Shown: positions 25,501 through 33,020 of the stretch, piece after piece
Layout of the letters: each line of letters begins with the position of its first letter
Numbering within the stretch: the stretch's first letter is position 1
Source: Streptomyces sp. NBC_00878
Lineage (GTDB): Bacteria > Actinomycetota > Actinomycetes > Streptomycetales > Streptomycetaceae
DNA length: 64,000 nt
Assembly: GCF_026341515.1 (NCBI RefSeq)
Contig: NZ_JAPEOK010000001.1
Location: 4,340,001 to 4,404,000 of the forward strand
Direction: 5' to 3'
Notes under the pieces: model-generated
The model's input: only the letters and a program-made list of their open reading frames with translations
Databases searched by the model: none
Told to the model about the DNA's origin: nothing
Translations under genes and position numbers: made by a program

Positions 25501-26082
25501 CAGTTCAACCGCGACCTGCGCATGGAGGTGTCGCGGCCCGCCCTCATCGTCGACGTACGCGGCAACGCGGGCGGCCACATCAGCGAACTGGTCGTGGAGA
25601 AACTCACCCGCACGATCCTGGGCTGGGACCTGACCCGCAACGCCCAGCCGGTGTCGTACGCGTCCAACGCCCCGCGGGGCCCGGTGGTGGCCCTGGCCGA
25701 CGAAATGACGTCGTCGGACGGCGACATGATCACGGCAGCGTTCAAACTCCTGAAGCTGGGCCCGGTGGTGGGCCAGCGCACCTGGGGCGGCGTGGTCGGC
25801 ATGACCGGCCGCCACCGCCTGGGCGACGGCACCGTCATCACGGTCCCCATGAACGCCGCGTGGTTCGACGCGTACGGCTGGTCCATCGAGAACCAGGGCG
25901 TCACCCCCGACCTGGAAATCCTCCGCACCCCCCTGGACTGGGCAGAAGGCCGCCACGCCCAACTGGACGACGCAGTCCAACTGGCCCTGGACCTCCTGAC
26001 CCTCCACCCCGCGGCAACTCCCCCGACCAACGAAAACACCCCGAACAGAAGCCGCCCAAAGCTTCCGCCGAGGTCTGCATAG
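22525..26082 (+). CDS. Tricorn protease
   Basis: An 1185-residue tricorn-type serine protease that trims peptides downstream of the proteasome. Order: an N-terminal Ala/Ser-rich stretch, a six-bladed then a seven-bladed beta-propeller (about residues 60-720), helical C1, PDZ (about 830-930), and the C2 catalytic domain. The tetrad is visible as SH in LGTSHAYV, SD in DEMTSSDGDMI, and Glu in WSIENQGVTPD. GTG start at 22525. Residues 202-231 form a six-copy pentapeptide repeat within the first propeller. The gene is monocistronic. Confidence 0.92.
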   Translation: MSDEHENATGDGPPAGEAGDHRAAKGYGTAAPHEAPADNSASASATTSSTSSPHSAASAAYLRFPHLSGDRLCFVAEDDLWVAPLDDPGRAWRLTVDRTKVSHPRFSPDGRHIAYTTWRSLVPEIHLVPVDGGPARRLTYWGNADTRVCGWSPPDKEGNSDILAVASHGEPFSYFTWAYSVPVNGEPGGKLPWGPVSHIAVEDFAGKDFAGEDVTGKDVTGKDVTGKDIAGERLTLLLTGTPPHEPAAWKRYRGGATGRLWLHGQRILAGLGGHLDSPMFVGGRIAFLSDHEGIGNLYSCLHDGSDLRRHTDHDAFYARHAASDGTRVVYQCGGDLWIVDDLSPDSLPRRLDVRLGGPRAGRRTYQVPAAQHIDGISVDETGRASAVVVRGSLYWLTHRDGPARTIVDTPGVRVRLPEMLGSGGQVAYVTDAEGEDAVEIAYLPRASGEREPRRLASGELGRVLELVSDPKGERLAIASNDGRLLLLDATEESGGTEESGGGEVTELIQSINGPVRDLAFSPDGVWLTWSHPGIGRTLRQIKMARTEGPGVRVIVDVTNGRFEDENPVFTRDGRFLAFLSWRGFDPVYDVHTGDLSFPLGCRPYLVPLSSATPSPFALNPEGRPAAGGLDPVENDTGDGDSGGDSGTVTVEIEGLESRVTPFPVTASKYSALYPVAGGGLVWLRWPISGALGETFANPDDTSGRPTLEYFNITKAKKSELVEHLDWFALSGDGSRLVVVDEGDLRAVPSTESGDGDTTVWIDLRRILHEVDPAAEWRQAYAEAGRLIRGYFWAPDMCGIDWDGILAQYRPLVERVASPDEFADLLREVLGELGTSHAYVTAARRNEGPPHYQRAQGVLGANFVCRDGGWLVKRILPGDSSDSKARSPLAGTGIREGAVLTHVDGRPVHPVSGPFPLLAGAGGTTVELTFTPAESERRSGGGHSRRVAVVPLVDERPLRYQDWVAKRRAVVRELSGGHCGYLHIPDMGGSGWAQFNRDLRMEVSRPALIVDVRGNAGGHISELVVEKLTRTILGWDLTRNAQPVSYASNAPRGPVVALADEMTSSDGDMITAAFKLLKLGPVVGQRTWGGVVGMTGRHRLGDGTVITVPMNAAWFDAYGWSIENQGVTPDLEILRTPLDWAEGRHAQLDDAVQLALDLLTLHPAATPPTNENTPNRSRPKLPPRSA
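23128..23217 (+). repeat. Six in-frame 15-bp repeats in tricorn gene
   Basis: Six 15-bp units of the type aaggacgtcacgggc encode [KE]D[VFI][TA]G pentapeptides (for example KDVTG). Two adjacent units are identical. The repeat lies in an inter-blade loop of the N-terminal propeller. Confidence 0.85.
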
Positions 26083-26231
26083 ACAGGGGCGCTGGGGTTC
26101 CTTCTTCACACGGAGGCCGGGGTTCTTTCTTCATGAGGGGGCGCACCGAAGTCTTTTAGGGGCGCGGGGAACTGCGCGACCAGCCCCCACCCACCCGCAC
26201 GCGACGAACAACCCAACGCACGCACAAAAGC

Positions 26232-26263
26232 GTGGGGCGCCCTCCCAAAGAAGGGCACCCCAC
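26232..26263. terminator. Hairpin between tricorn and small-protein genes
   Basis: gtggggcgccct (26232-26243) pairs with 26252-26263 with one C/A mismatch in 12 bp and an 8-nt loop. On the minus strand it is followed by ctttt, so it would best terminate the small-protein gene ending at 26279. It may also serve the tricorn transcript. Confidence 0.65.
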
Positions 26264-26278
26264 ACTCACCACACTCGA

Positions 26279-26545
26279 TCAGACGTCGTAGTCCTGATCG
26301 AACCGCTCCTGCGCATCGCGCGACGCCCGCTGCGCCTCATCAGGCGTCTGCCGCCCCGGCTCCTGACGCTCCCGCGGAGCTCGCTCACGCGGAGCCCGCT
26401 CACGCGACGCCCGCTCACGCGGTTCACGCGGCTCCTGCGGCTGCCGCCCGCGCTCACTCGCCTCGTCCCGGCCCTGGCCGGCACGTCGACGCGCCTGCTC
26501 CTCGAGCTCCGCGGCCTTGTCCTGGAACTGGTCCTTCATACCCAT
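26279..26545 (-). CDS. Small disordered Arg/Glu-rich protein
   Basis: An 88-residue hydrophilic protein beginning MGMKDQFQDKAAELEEQARRR, a short amphipathic helix, followed by an Arg/Glu/Pro-rich region with repeats of the type RERAP (encoded by repeated DNA at about 26375-26430). It ends in an acidic tail DQDYDV. No signal peptide or cysteine. ATG at 26545 with GGAG 8 nt upstream. The opening resembles small stress-type proteins (CsbD-like start), but I cannot assign a function. Confidence 0.65.
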   Translation of the reverse strand: MGMKDQFQDKAAELEEQARRRAGQGRDEASERGRQPQEPREPRERASRERAPRERAPRERQEPGRQTPDEAQRASRDAQERFDQDYDV

Positions 26546-26629
26546 GAGATTCACTCCGTTGTGGGTGGGGGATGGGGCCTCGACCAGATTCACACGGACC
26601 GACAAAGCGCGCATTTCGATCAGTAACGG

Positions 26630-27514
26630 TCAGTTACCCACCGTGCTCCGTGCCTGCTCATCGGCCTCTCCCCCGGCCCCGACGAGCCCCTTCGACACCT
26701 GCCCAACCCGCGGAGCGACCCGCCGCATCTCCCGCTGCCCCACCGCCCCCACGAGCCCCGGCAGATACCCGCGTACGCCCTGCATCCCCCGCAGCCACCA
26801 CTGCCCGTACACATGACTGGACCGCCGCTCGATCCCGGCCACGATCCGGTCGACGGCGGGCCCCAGCGGATACGTCTTGCTCGCCGGCCAGGGCAATCGC
26901 TGCCTCAACTCCCGCATGACGTCGTCCTGATCGGCCCCGCGCACCATGTCGGTGTCGGTCCACGACAGATACCCGACCCCCACGCGTACGCCCTTGTACC
27001 CGACTTCGGCCCGCAGGCTGCGCGCGTACGCCTCTACGCCCGACTTGGACGCGCAGTACGCGGTCATCATCGGCGCGGGCACGATCGCGGCGAGCGAGGC
27101 GATCTGCAGCAGGTAACCACGGCTCTCCATCAGCACGGGCAGAAACGCCCGCGCGGTCATCGCCGACCCGATGAGGTTCACCTCGATGACGCGCCGCCAC
27201 GCCTCCGGGTCGGAGTCCACGAACGGCCCGCCGTTCGCGACCCCGGCGTTGGCGACGACGATGTCGACCTTCCCGAACCGCTCCTTCACCTCCGCGGCGA
27301 CCCGCGTCATCGCCTCGTGGTCGGTGACGTCGGCGTACCAGTGCCCGCTCTCGCCGTGCAGCCGCTCGGCGACCTGCTTCAGCGCCTCCGGCTCCAGACC
27401 GACGAGCGCGACCGTGGCACCGCGGGCGGACAGCTTGCGGGCGAGCAGTTCCCCGACGCCCCGCGCGGCCCCCGTGACAACGGCGACCTGCCCTTCCAGG
27501 CTGACTCTGCTCAT
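26630..27514 (-). CDS. Short-chain dehydrogenase/reductase (SadH-like)
   Basis: A 294-residue classical SDR using NAD(P)H. Cofactor motif TGAARGVG (about residues 14-21), NAG, catalytic Ser in IASLAA, and YxxxK as YCASK. The C-terminal extension (about residues 230-294) is basic and Pro/Gly-rich. ATG at 27514 overlaps the stop of the upstream hydrolase gene by 4 bp, with GAGGGAGG as ribosome binding site. Last gene of the monooxygenase-hydrolase-SDR operon; the same gene trio occurs in the mycobacterial mymA-lipR-sadH operon. Confidence 0.85.
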   Translation of the reverse strand: MSRVSLEGQVAVVTGAARGVGELLARKLSARGATVALVGLEPEALKQVAERLHGESGHWYADVTDHEAMTRVAAEVKERFGKVDIVVANAGVANGGPFVDSDPEAWRRVIEVNLIGSAMTARAFLPVLMESRGYLLQIASLAAIVPAPMMTAYCASKSGVEAYARSLRAEVGYKGVRVGVGYLSWTDTDMVRGADQDDVMRELRQRLPWPASKTYPLGPAVDRIVAGIERRSSHVYGQWWLRGMQGVRGYLPGLVGAVGQREMRRVAPRVGQVSKGLVGAGGEADEQARSTVGN

Positions 27515-28452
27515 GCGCCCTCCCTCTGCTGAAACCGTTGAATCCGCTGAATCCCTATGTGTGCGGAGACGAGTTCCCGTATCCGGGTGATGACCAGCTC
27601 GGGCGCCTCGACCGGGGTCATGTGCCCGAGCCCGGGAAGCTCGGTGGAACCGACGCAGTGCGGCAGCGCGGCGACGAGGGCGCGCGCGTGCACGACGGGC
27701 GTCATCCGGTCGGCCGTTCCGGCGACGACCGCGGTCGGCACGCTCAACTCCCGTACGTGATGGTCGAGATCGAGCGTGTCGAGCACGTGCGACCAGGCGT
27801 ACCGCACCTTGCGCGGGCAGGCGTGCACGATCCGCGCGCACGCCTCGACCATGCCGGGCGCCGAACCGGGCCCCATCGTCGCGTACTTGAGGATCCGCCG
27901 GGCGAGCGGCGTGACGGGCCCGAGCGGAGCCCGCGACCCGAGGATCTTCCCGGTCAGCCAGGTCCGTGCCCGCCCGGCCCGCATCGGCACCACCAGCGAC
28001 TCGGCGACCAGCCGCGAACTGCCCGTACTGCACAGCAGAACGGCGCCCGCGTGCTCCCGGAACCGAGCCCGCCCGGCCGCCGCCATCAGCGTCATTCCGC
28101 CCATGGAGTGCCCCACCAGGACGGCCTTCTCGCCGGGCGCGAGCGTGGCGGCGAGCACCGCCTCCAGGTCGTCGGCGAGCGCGTCCGCACTGCACACGGG
28201 GTGCGCGGGACTGCGCCCGTGCCCCCGCTGGTCGTACGCGATCACGCGGTGGTCGGCGGCGAGGTCCCGTACCTGCGCCGCCCAGAAGGCGGTCGAGCAC
28301 GACCACCCGTGCGAGAGCACGACCGCGGGCGCGCCATCGGGCCCGTGCACCTCGACGTGCAGCCGCGCCCCGTCGGCGGAGACGGCGGTCAGCTCACTCG
28401 CGGGAACGGGCGGCGCGTAAGGACCGGAAGACACGTGCATGAGTCGGCTCAC
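27511..28452 (-). CDS. Alpha/beta hydrolase (LipR-like esterase)
   Basis: A 313-residue alpha/beta-hydrolase. Oxyanion region LSHGWSCS, nucleophile elbow GHSMGG, Asp in AGTADRMTPV, and His in LPGLGHMTPVE. No signal peptide. The GTG at 28452 forms a GTGA with the monooxygenase stop; an ATG at 28440 is the alternative. It would hydrolyse the ester made by the Baeyer-Villiger monooxygenase, or an acyl ester feeding it. Confidence 0.85.
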   Translation of the reverse strand: MSRLMHVSSGPYAPPVPASELTAVSADGARLHVEVHGPDGAPAVVLSHGWSCSTAFWAAQVRDLAADHRVIAYDQRGHGRSPAHPVCSADALADDLEAVLAATLAPGEKAVLVGHSMGGMTLMAAAGRARFREHAGAVLLCSTGSSRLVAESLVVPMRAGRARTWLTGKILGSRAPLGPVTPLARRILKYATMGPGSAPGMVEACARIVHACPRKVRYAWSHVLDTLDLDHHVRELSVPTAVVAGTADRMTPVVHARALVAALPHCVGSTELPGLGHMTPVEAPELVITRIRELVSAHIGIQRIQRFQQREGA

Positions 28453-29987
28453 GCGCCCGCCTCCGCCGTCTTCTTCGTACGGGGTTCAAGTGCCGCGTCC
28501 GGCACGGGCGGCGCCGACGGGGGCCGGAGCAGGTCGTACTCCCCCAGGTCCACGCGCCGCGTGGCGCTGCGGAACTCCGTGGTCGTACCGGGCCAGATGG
28601 TCGTGTTGTCGCCGTTGCCGTCCAGGTACCAGCTGGTGCAGCCGCCGGTGTTCCAGACCGTGCGCTTCATGCGCTCCTGGACGCGGTCGGTCCAGGCGTC
28701 GACCGCGCCGGGCCGCGCGTCGAGGGCGGCCCGGCCGCCGAGCGTCTCCAACTGCCGTACGTAGTCGGCCATGTAGTTCAGCTGGGACTCGATCATCAGG
28801 ATCATGCTGGAGTGCCCGAGGCCCGTGTTCGGTCCGATGATCGTCATCCAGTTGGGGAACCCGGCCGCCGTCGCGCCCCGCAGCGACTTCATTCCGGACC
28901 GCCACACCTCGGCGAGGGTCTTGCCCTCCGCGCCGACTACCCGCTCGGTGATCGGCATGTCGGTGACGTGGAAGCCCGTGCCGAAGACGATCGCGTCGAC
29001 CTCCGCCTCGCTTCCGTCGGCGGCCACGACGGTCGACCCGCGGACCTCGCTGAGCCCGCTCGCGATCACGTCCACATTGGGCTGGGCGAGGGCCGGGTAG
29101 TACGTGCTGGACAGCAGGATGCGCTTGCAGCCGATGCGGTAGTCCGGGGTCAGCTTGGCCCGCAGGTCAGGGTCCTTGATGGCGCGGGCCATGTTCCGCT
29201 TGGCCAACTGCTCGATCAGGCCGAGTCTGTTGGACTGTGTGCTGAACGCCCGGATCTGCAACTCCCGGATGCCCCACAGGAATCCGCGGCGGGCCCGCGA
29301 GGTGAAGGGCAGCTGCCGGTGGAGCGTGCGCTCGGCCCCGGTGATGGCCCGGTCGACGCGCGGCATCACCCAGGGCGGGGTGCGCTGGAAGAGGGTGAGC
29401 CTGGCGACGTCCGGCTGGAGGGACGGCACGATCTGGATGGCCGAGGCCCCCGTACCGATCATCGCGATCCGCTTGCCGCGCGGGTCGTAGTCGTGGTCCC
29501 AGCGGGCCGAGTGGAAGACCTTGCCGGGGAAGGTGTCGAGGCCGGGGACGTCCGGCAGCTTGGGATCGGAGAGCGGCCCGGTCGCGGAGACGACGATGTC
29601 GGCGGTGAGGGTCCCGCTGCTGGTCTCGATGACCCAGCACAGCCGCTTCCCGTCCCAGGTCATCAGCTTGACTTCGGAGTTGAGGCGAAGGTGCGGCCGC
29701 AGCCGGAAGACATCGGCGACGTGTTCCAGATAGTCGCGGATGTGCTCCTGCCCGGAGAAGGTGCGCGGCCAGTCGGGATTGGGCGCGAACGAAAAAGAAT
29801 AGAGATGGGACGGCACGTCACAAGCACAGCCCGGATAGCTGTTGTCCCGCCAGGTCCCGCCCACGCTGTCGGCCCGCTCCAGGACGACGAAGTCGGTGAC
29901 GCCCTCCCGGCGCAACCGCACGGCGGCGCCGAGCCCGCCGAAACCGGAGCCGACCACCGCCACCCGTACATGTTCGTGCTCGGTCAT
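28449..29987 (-). CDS. Flavin-containing Baeyer-Villiger-type monooxygenase (MymA-like)
   Basis: A 512-residue class B flavoprotein monooxygenase converting ketones to esters or oxidising heteroatoms with FAD and NADPH. FAD motif VVGSGFGGLG (about residue 10), a BVMO-type fingerprint FPGKVFHSARWDHD (FxGxxxHxxxW), and the NADPH motif IGTGASAIQ. ATG at 29987 with GGAGG. First gene of a three-gene operon, divergent from a MerR regulator. The substrate is not predictable; mycobacterial MymA is involved in cell-envelope lipid modification under acid stress. Confidence 0.88.
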   Translation of the reverse strand: MTEHEHVRVAVVGSGFGGLGAAVRLRREGVTDFVVLERADSVGGTWRDNSYPGCACDVPSHLYSFSFAPNPDWPRTFSGQEHIRDYLEHVADVFRLRPHLRLNSEVKLMTWDGKRLCWVIETSSGTLTADIVVSATGPLSDPKLPDVPGLDTFPGKVFHSARWDHDYDPRGKRIAMIGTGASAIQIVPSLQPDVARLTLFQRTPPWVMPRVDRAITGAERTLHRQLPFTSRARRGFLWGIRELQIRAFSTQSNRLGLIEQLAKRNMARAIKDPDLRAKLTPDYRIGCKRILLSSTYYPALAQPNVDVIASGLSEVRGSTVVAADGSEAEVDAIVFGTGFHVTDMPITERVVGAEGKTLAEVWRSGMKSLRGATAAGFPNWMTIIGPNTGLGHSSMILMIESQLNYMADYVRQLETLGGRAALDARPGAVDAWTDRVQERMKRTVWNTGGCTSWYLDGNGDNTTIWPGTTTEFRSATRRVDLGEYDLLRPPSAPPVPDAALEPRTKKTAEAGA

Positions 29988-30018
29988 CCGGACGCCTCCA
30001 TTGCCGCGTACGACGCTG

Positions 30019-30050
30019 CCCACTCCGCCAGTGAACACTGGCGCAGTGGG
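30019..30050. promoter_or_regulatory. Extended palindrome between monooxygenase operon and merR
   Basis: Arms 30019-30033 and 30036-30050 are complementary over 15 bp with one mismatch and a 2-nt centre (core cgccagtg-aa-cactggcg). The position, in the 140-bp divergent gap, suits a shared operator for the MerR-type regulator or a TetR-type factor encoded elsewhere. Confidence 0.6.
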
Positions 30051-30127
30051 AGCGTAGAGCAGCTCCATACCGATGGGTAGGGGTCGCACGAGGGAAAGCT
30101 ACCGACGGTACGACATAGGCTTTCGGC

Positions 30128-30790
30128 GTGGCGGAGAAGCGGGAGTACCGAATGGAGGAGCTGGCCAGGGAGGCCGGCATCACCGTGCGCACGCTGCGCT
30201 TCTACCGTGAGCGCAAGCTGATCCCGCCACCGCGCCGGGAGGGCCGCATCGCCTGGTACGACGAGGACCACCTGGCCCGGCTGCGCACGATCGCCGCGCT
30301 TCTGGAACGCGGCCACACACTCAGCGGCATAGCCGAACTCGCCGAGGCGTTCGACAACGGCCGCGATGTCGGCGACCTCCTGGGCCTGGGCGCGCCCACG
30401 GAGGAGACCCCGGTCCGCCTCTCCCCCGAGGAACTGGCCGACGTCTTCGGCGACCAGGCGACCTCGGAGAACCTCGCCGCGGCCCTCGACCTCGGCTACC
30501 TCGCCACCGACGGCACGGACCTCGTCCACGTCAGCCGCCGCCTCCTCGACACGTCGGCGGCCCTGGTCCGCGAGGGCATCCCGCTGTCGGACGTCCTCGC
30601 CACGGCGAAGCGCGTCCGCGAACACACCGAGGCCCTGGCCGACCTCTTCACCACGCTCGCCCTCACAACCGGACCGGCCAACCGCACCCCGGAGGACCTC
30701 CAACGCCTGCGCCCGCTGGCGAAGAGCGTGGTGGAGGCGGAACTCTCGATGGCACTGGACCGACGCCTCAGCCGACGGCTGGGATCTTGA
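30128..30790 (+). CDS. MerR-family regulator
   Basis: A 220-residue MerR protein. The N-terminal winged helix is EELAREAGITVRTLRFYRER with the following RIAWYDEDHLARLRTI, then a coiled-coil dimerisation helix and a C-terminal effector domain of about 130 residues with no metal-binding cysteines, so small-molecule sensing is more likely. GTG at 30128. Divergent from the monooxygenase-hydrolase-SDR operon, which it probably controls. Confidence 0.88.
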   Translation: MAEKREYRMEELAREAGITVRTLRFYRERKLIPPPRREGRIAWYDEDHLARLRTIAALLERGHTLSGIAELAEAFDNGRDVGDLLGLGAPTEETPVRLSPEELADVFGDQATSENLAAALDLGYLATDGTDLVHVSRRLLDTSAALVREGIPLSDVLATAKRVREHTEALADLFTTLALTTGPANRTPEDLQRLRPLAKSVVEAELSMALDRRLSRRLGS

Positions 30791-30927
30791 CGCCCGCCGC
30801 GATGTAGAGGCTGAACGACCGACCGGCAGAGGACTCCAGAACCTGGCTCCCGGAATGTTCATCCCATCGAGGTACTTTCCAGCCAATCGAAGACAAACCT
30901 CAGCACCATCGGATCCTCGTCTTCGGG

Positions 30928-31408
30928 TTGCCCGAGTCCGCCCACCCGCTCGTAGTGACACCGCATGCGGACGGCCTCATCGTCCGGCGGTGCATGGACC
31001 TGGCCCACGACGCCGAGCAGGAGGCCCGGACCATCTCCTCCCGGGTCAGCGGGAGCCACGAAGTGCTGCGTGCGACGGGCCGCTACGGAGGTGGACTGGT
31101 GCCCTTCGGCTACCAGAGTGCACCGCACCCCTCTGGCAGCGGATGGTGCCTGACCCCCGACCCCGAGACCGCTGCCCTGGTCCGGACCATCGTGGAGGGC
31201 GTGCACGCCGGAGTACACGCTCAGCCGCTATCGCCAATCGGGGGCGGCAGATGCCACCGTGTCCCGCGAGCAGCTGCTCCACGGCGGTGTCCGGGTTACC
31301 GTCACCAAGGGCAACCGCAGCGGTGGACCTGACCGACTGGCCGGACCGGACACCTCACGTCTGACCATCACCTTCGGCAACCGCCCCGGCGCACAGCAGA
31401 ACAGCTGA
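30928..31408 (+). pseudogene. Degraded serine recombinase
   Basis: One frame reads EARTISSRVSGSHEVLRATGRYGGGLVPFGYQ, characteristic of the segment after the catalytic domain of large serine recombinases, then APHPSGSGWCL and ETAALVRTIVEGV. Similarity then moves to another frame (QLLHGGVRVTVTKGNRSGG, ending TITFGNRPGAQQNS). The N-terminal resolvase domain with the catalytic Ser is missing. This is a relic of an integrated element; 30791-30927 contains nothing else recognisable. Confidence 0.65.
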
Positions 31409-31474
31409 GCAACCGATTCCGTCCGACGGACAGTACGGGGCGCGCGATGCTCCGGAACGTCCCGTACCGTCCCG

Positions 31475-32278
31475 TCACATCTCGAAGACCACGGTCACGG
31501 GAGCGTGGTCCGACCACCGTTCCCCATGGCTGGCCGCCCGCTCCACGAATGCCTTGACCGCTCGCCCCGCAAGCCCAGGAGTTGCCACGGCCAGGTCAAT
31601 CCTCCAACCTGCGTCGTTGTCGAAGGCCCGCCCCCGGTACGACCACCACGTGTACGGCCCCTCCGCGTCCGGATGCAGCGCGCGTACGACATCCACGTAC
31701 CCGCCCTCCGTCTCGTCGAAGACGCGGCCGAGCCACTCCCGTTCCTCGGGCAGGAACCCGGAGTTCTTCTGGTTGCCGCGCCAGTTCTTGAGGTCGGCCT
31801 GCTGGTGGGCGATGTTCCAGTCGCCGCAGACGACGACCTCGCGCCCGTCGGCGGCGGCGCGCTCGCGCAGGACCTTGAGGTGGGTGAGGAACTCGTGCAT
31901 GAACCGGATCTTCTCGTCCTGCCGCTCGGTGCCGACCTCACCGGAGGGCAGGTACAGGCTGGCGACAGTGACGCCGGGCAGGTCGGCCTCGACGTACCGG
32001 CCACTGCCGTCGAACTCGGCGGACCCGAAGCCGACCTGGACGCGGTCGGGTTCGCGGCGCGTATAGAGGGAGACGCCGGCCCGGCCCTTCGCGGCGGCGG
32101 GCGCGTGCACGACATGCCACCCCTCGGGCTGCCGCACACCCGCAGGGAGTTGCTCCGGCTCGGCCCGTACCTCCTGGAGGCACAGCACATCGGCGGACGT
32201 CTCCGCCAGCCACTCCACGAAGCCCTTCTTGGCGGCGGCCCGGAGCCCGTTCACATTCACAGAGGTCACAGTGAGCAC
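31475..32278 (-). CDS. xth: Exodeoxyribonuclease III
   Basis: A 267-residue AP endonuclease/3'-5' exonuclease of the ExoIII family for base-excision repair. Motifs: VNVNGLRAA, LCLQEVR (metal-binding Glu), GDWNIAH (Asp/Asn), and C-terminal SDHAPV (Asp-His). The GTG at 32278 gives VLTVTSVNVNG, the expected start; the longer reading upstream is not conserved. Monocistronic, divergent from a GNAT gene. Confidence 0.93.
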   Translation of the reverse strand: MLTVTSVNVNGLRAAAKKGFVEWLAETSADVLCLQEVRAEPEQLPAGVRQPEGWHVVHAPAAAKGRAGVSLYTRREPDRVQVGFGSAEFDGSGRYVEADLPGVTVASLYLPSGEVGTERQDEKIRFMHEFLTHLKVLRERAAADGREVVVCGDWNIAHQQADLKNWRGNQKNSGFLPEEREWLGRVFDETEGGYVDVVRALHPDAEGPYTWWSYRGRAFDNDAGWRIDLAVATPGLAGRAVKAFVERAASHGERWSDHAPVTVVFEM

Positions 32279-32384
32279 GCGGGCACGATACCGGCACACT
32301 GGTACGTGCACAGCGCCCGGCCGAGCCCTTCGCGTGGACGGGCGGACGCACCGCACGCCACCCTTCCCACCAACCGCATAGAAG

Positions 32385-32398
32385 TACGATAACTAGCA
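32385..32398 (+). promoter_or_regulatory. -10 element giving a probable leaderless mRNA
   Basis: TACGAT at 32385-32390 lies 7 nt before the ATG at 32398, so transcription would begin at or next to the start codon. No Shine-Dalgarno sequence is visible. Leaderless mRNAs are common in Streptomyces. Confidence 0.5.
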
Positions 32399-32874
32399 TG
32401 AGTATACGCCGGGTCGCCTTCGACCACCCCGACGCCGTCAAGCTCAACGACCAGGTGCAGGCCGAGTACGCCATGCGCTACGGGGACGACGGCGACGTCA
32501 CCCCGCTCGACGCGTCGATGTTCGCGCCGCCGCTCGGCCTGTACCTGATGGCGTACGACGCCCAGGGGCGCCCGGTGGCCACGGGCGGCTGGCGCTCCCA
32601 GGACGAGAACGACGAGGGCTACTCGGACGGCGACGCCGAGCTGAAGCGGATGTACGTGGTCGAGGAGGCCCGCGGCAACGGCCTCGCCCGCCGCATCCTG
32701 GCGGCCCTGGAGGACGACGCCCGCGCGGCAGGCCGTACGCGCATGGTCCTGGAGACCGGCAACAAGCAGCCCGAGGCCATCGCCCTCTACGCCTCCAGCG
32801 GCTACGAGCCGTGCGTCAAGTTCGGCCACTACCGCTTCTACGAGGACAGCCGCTGCTTCGCGAAGCTTCTGTGA
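32398..32874 (+). CDS. GNAT-family N-acetyltransferase
   Basis: A 158-residue GNAT protein. The acetyl-CoA pyrophosphate-binding loop is VVEEARGNGLARRIL (R/QxxGxG/A type), with strand beta4 AELKRMYV before it, and the C-terminal EAIALYASSGYEP. Acceptor unknown. ATG at 32398, probably translated from a leaderless transcript. Confidence 0.88.
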   Translation: MSIRRVAFDHPDAVKLNDQVQAEYAMRYGDDGDVTPLDASMFAPPLGLYLMAYDAQGRPVATGGWRSQDENDEGYSDGDAELKRMYVVEEARGNGLARRILAALEDDARAAGRTRMVLETGNKQPEAIALYASSGYEPCVKFGHYRFYEDSRCFAKLL

Positions 32875-33020
32875 GGACTCCGGCCCGGCGCGAGCGGGGC
32901 CACTAGCCTGTCGTGATCATCGGCCCGGTTCACCACGGGTACCAGGCCGCCGGACCGGACCCGCACCACCGGAACCACCGGAACCACCGGCACTTCACAA
33001 GACTTCACGACAGGGGACCC

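Noticed and set aside
22474..26109. 1211-codon open frame on the minus strand across the tricorn gene, and similar long antisense frames over the PBP, penicillin acylase and FruA genes
   Set aside because: They mirror the strong third-position GC of the real plus or minus genes, encode Arg/Gly/Val-rich sequence without motifs, and lack ribosome binding sites.
30859..31218. Minus-strand gene over the recombinase remnant (product ending LESTSMG)
   Set aside because: The plus strand shows clear recombinase similarity in this interval, and the minus-strand product has no recognisable feature or ribosome binding site.
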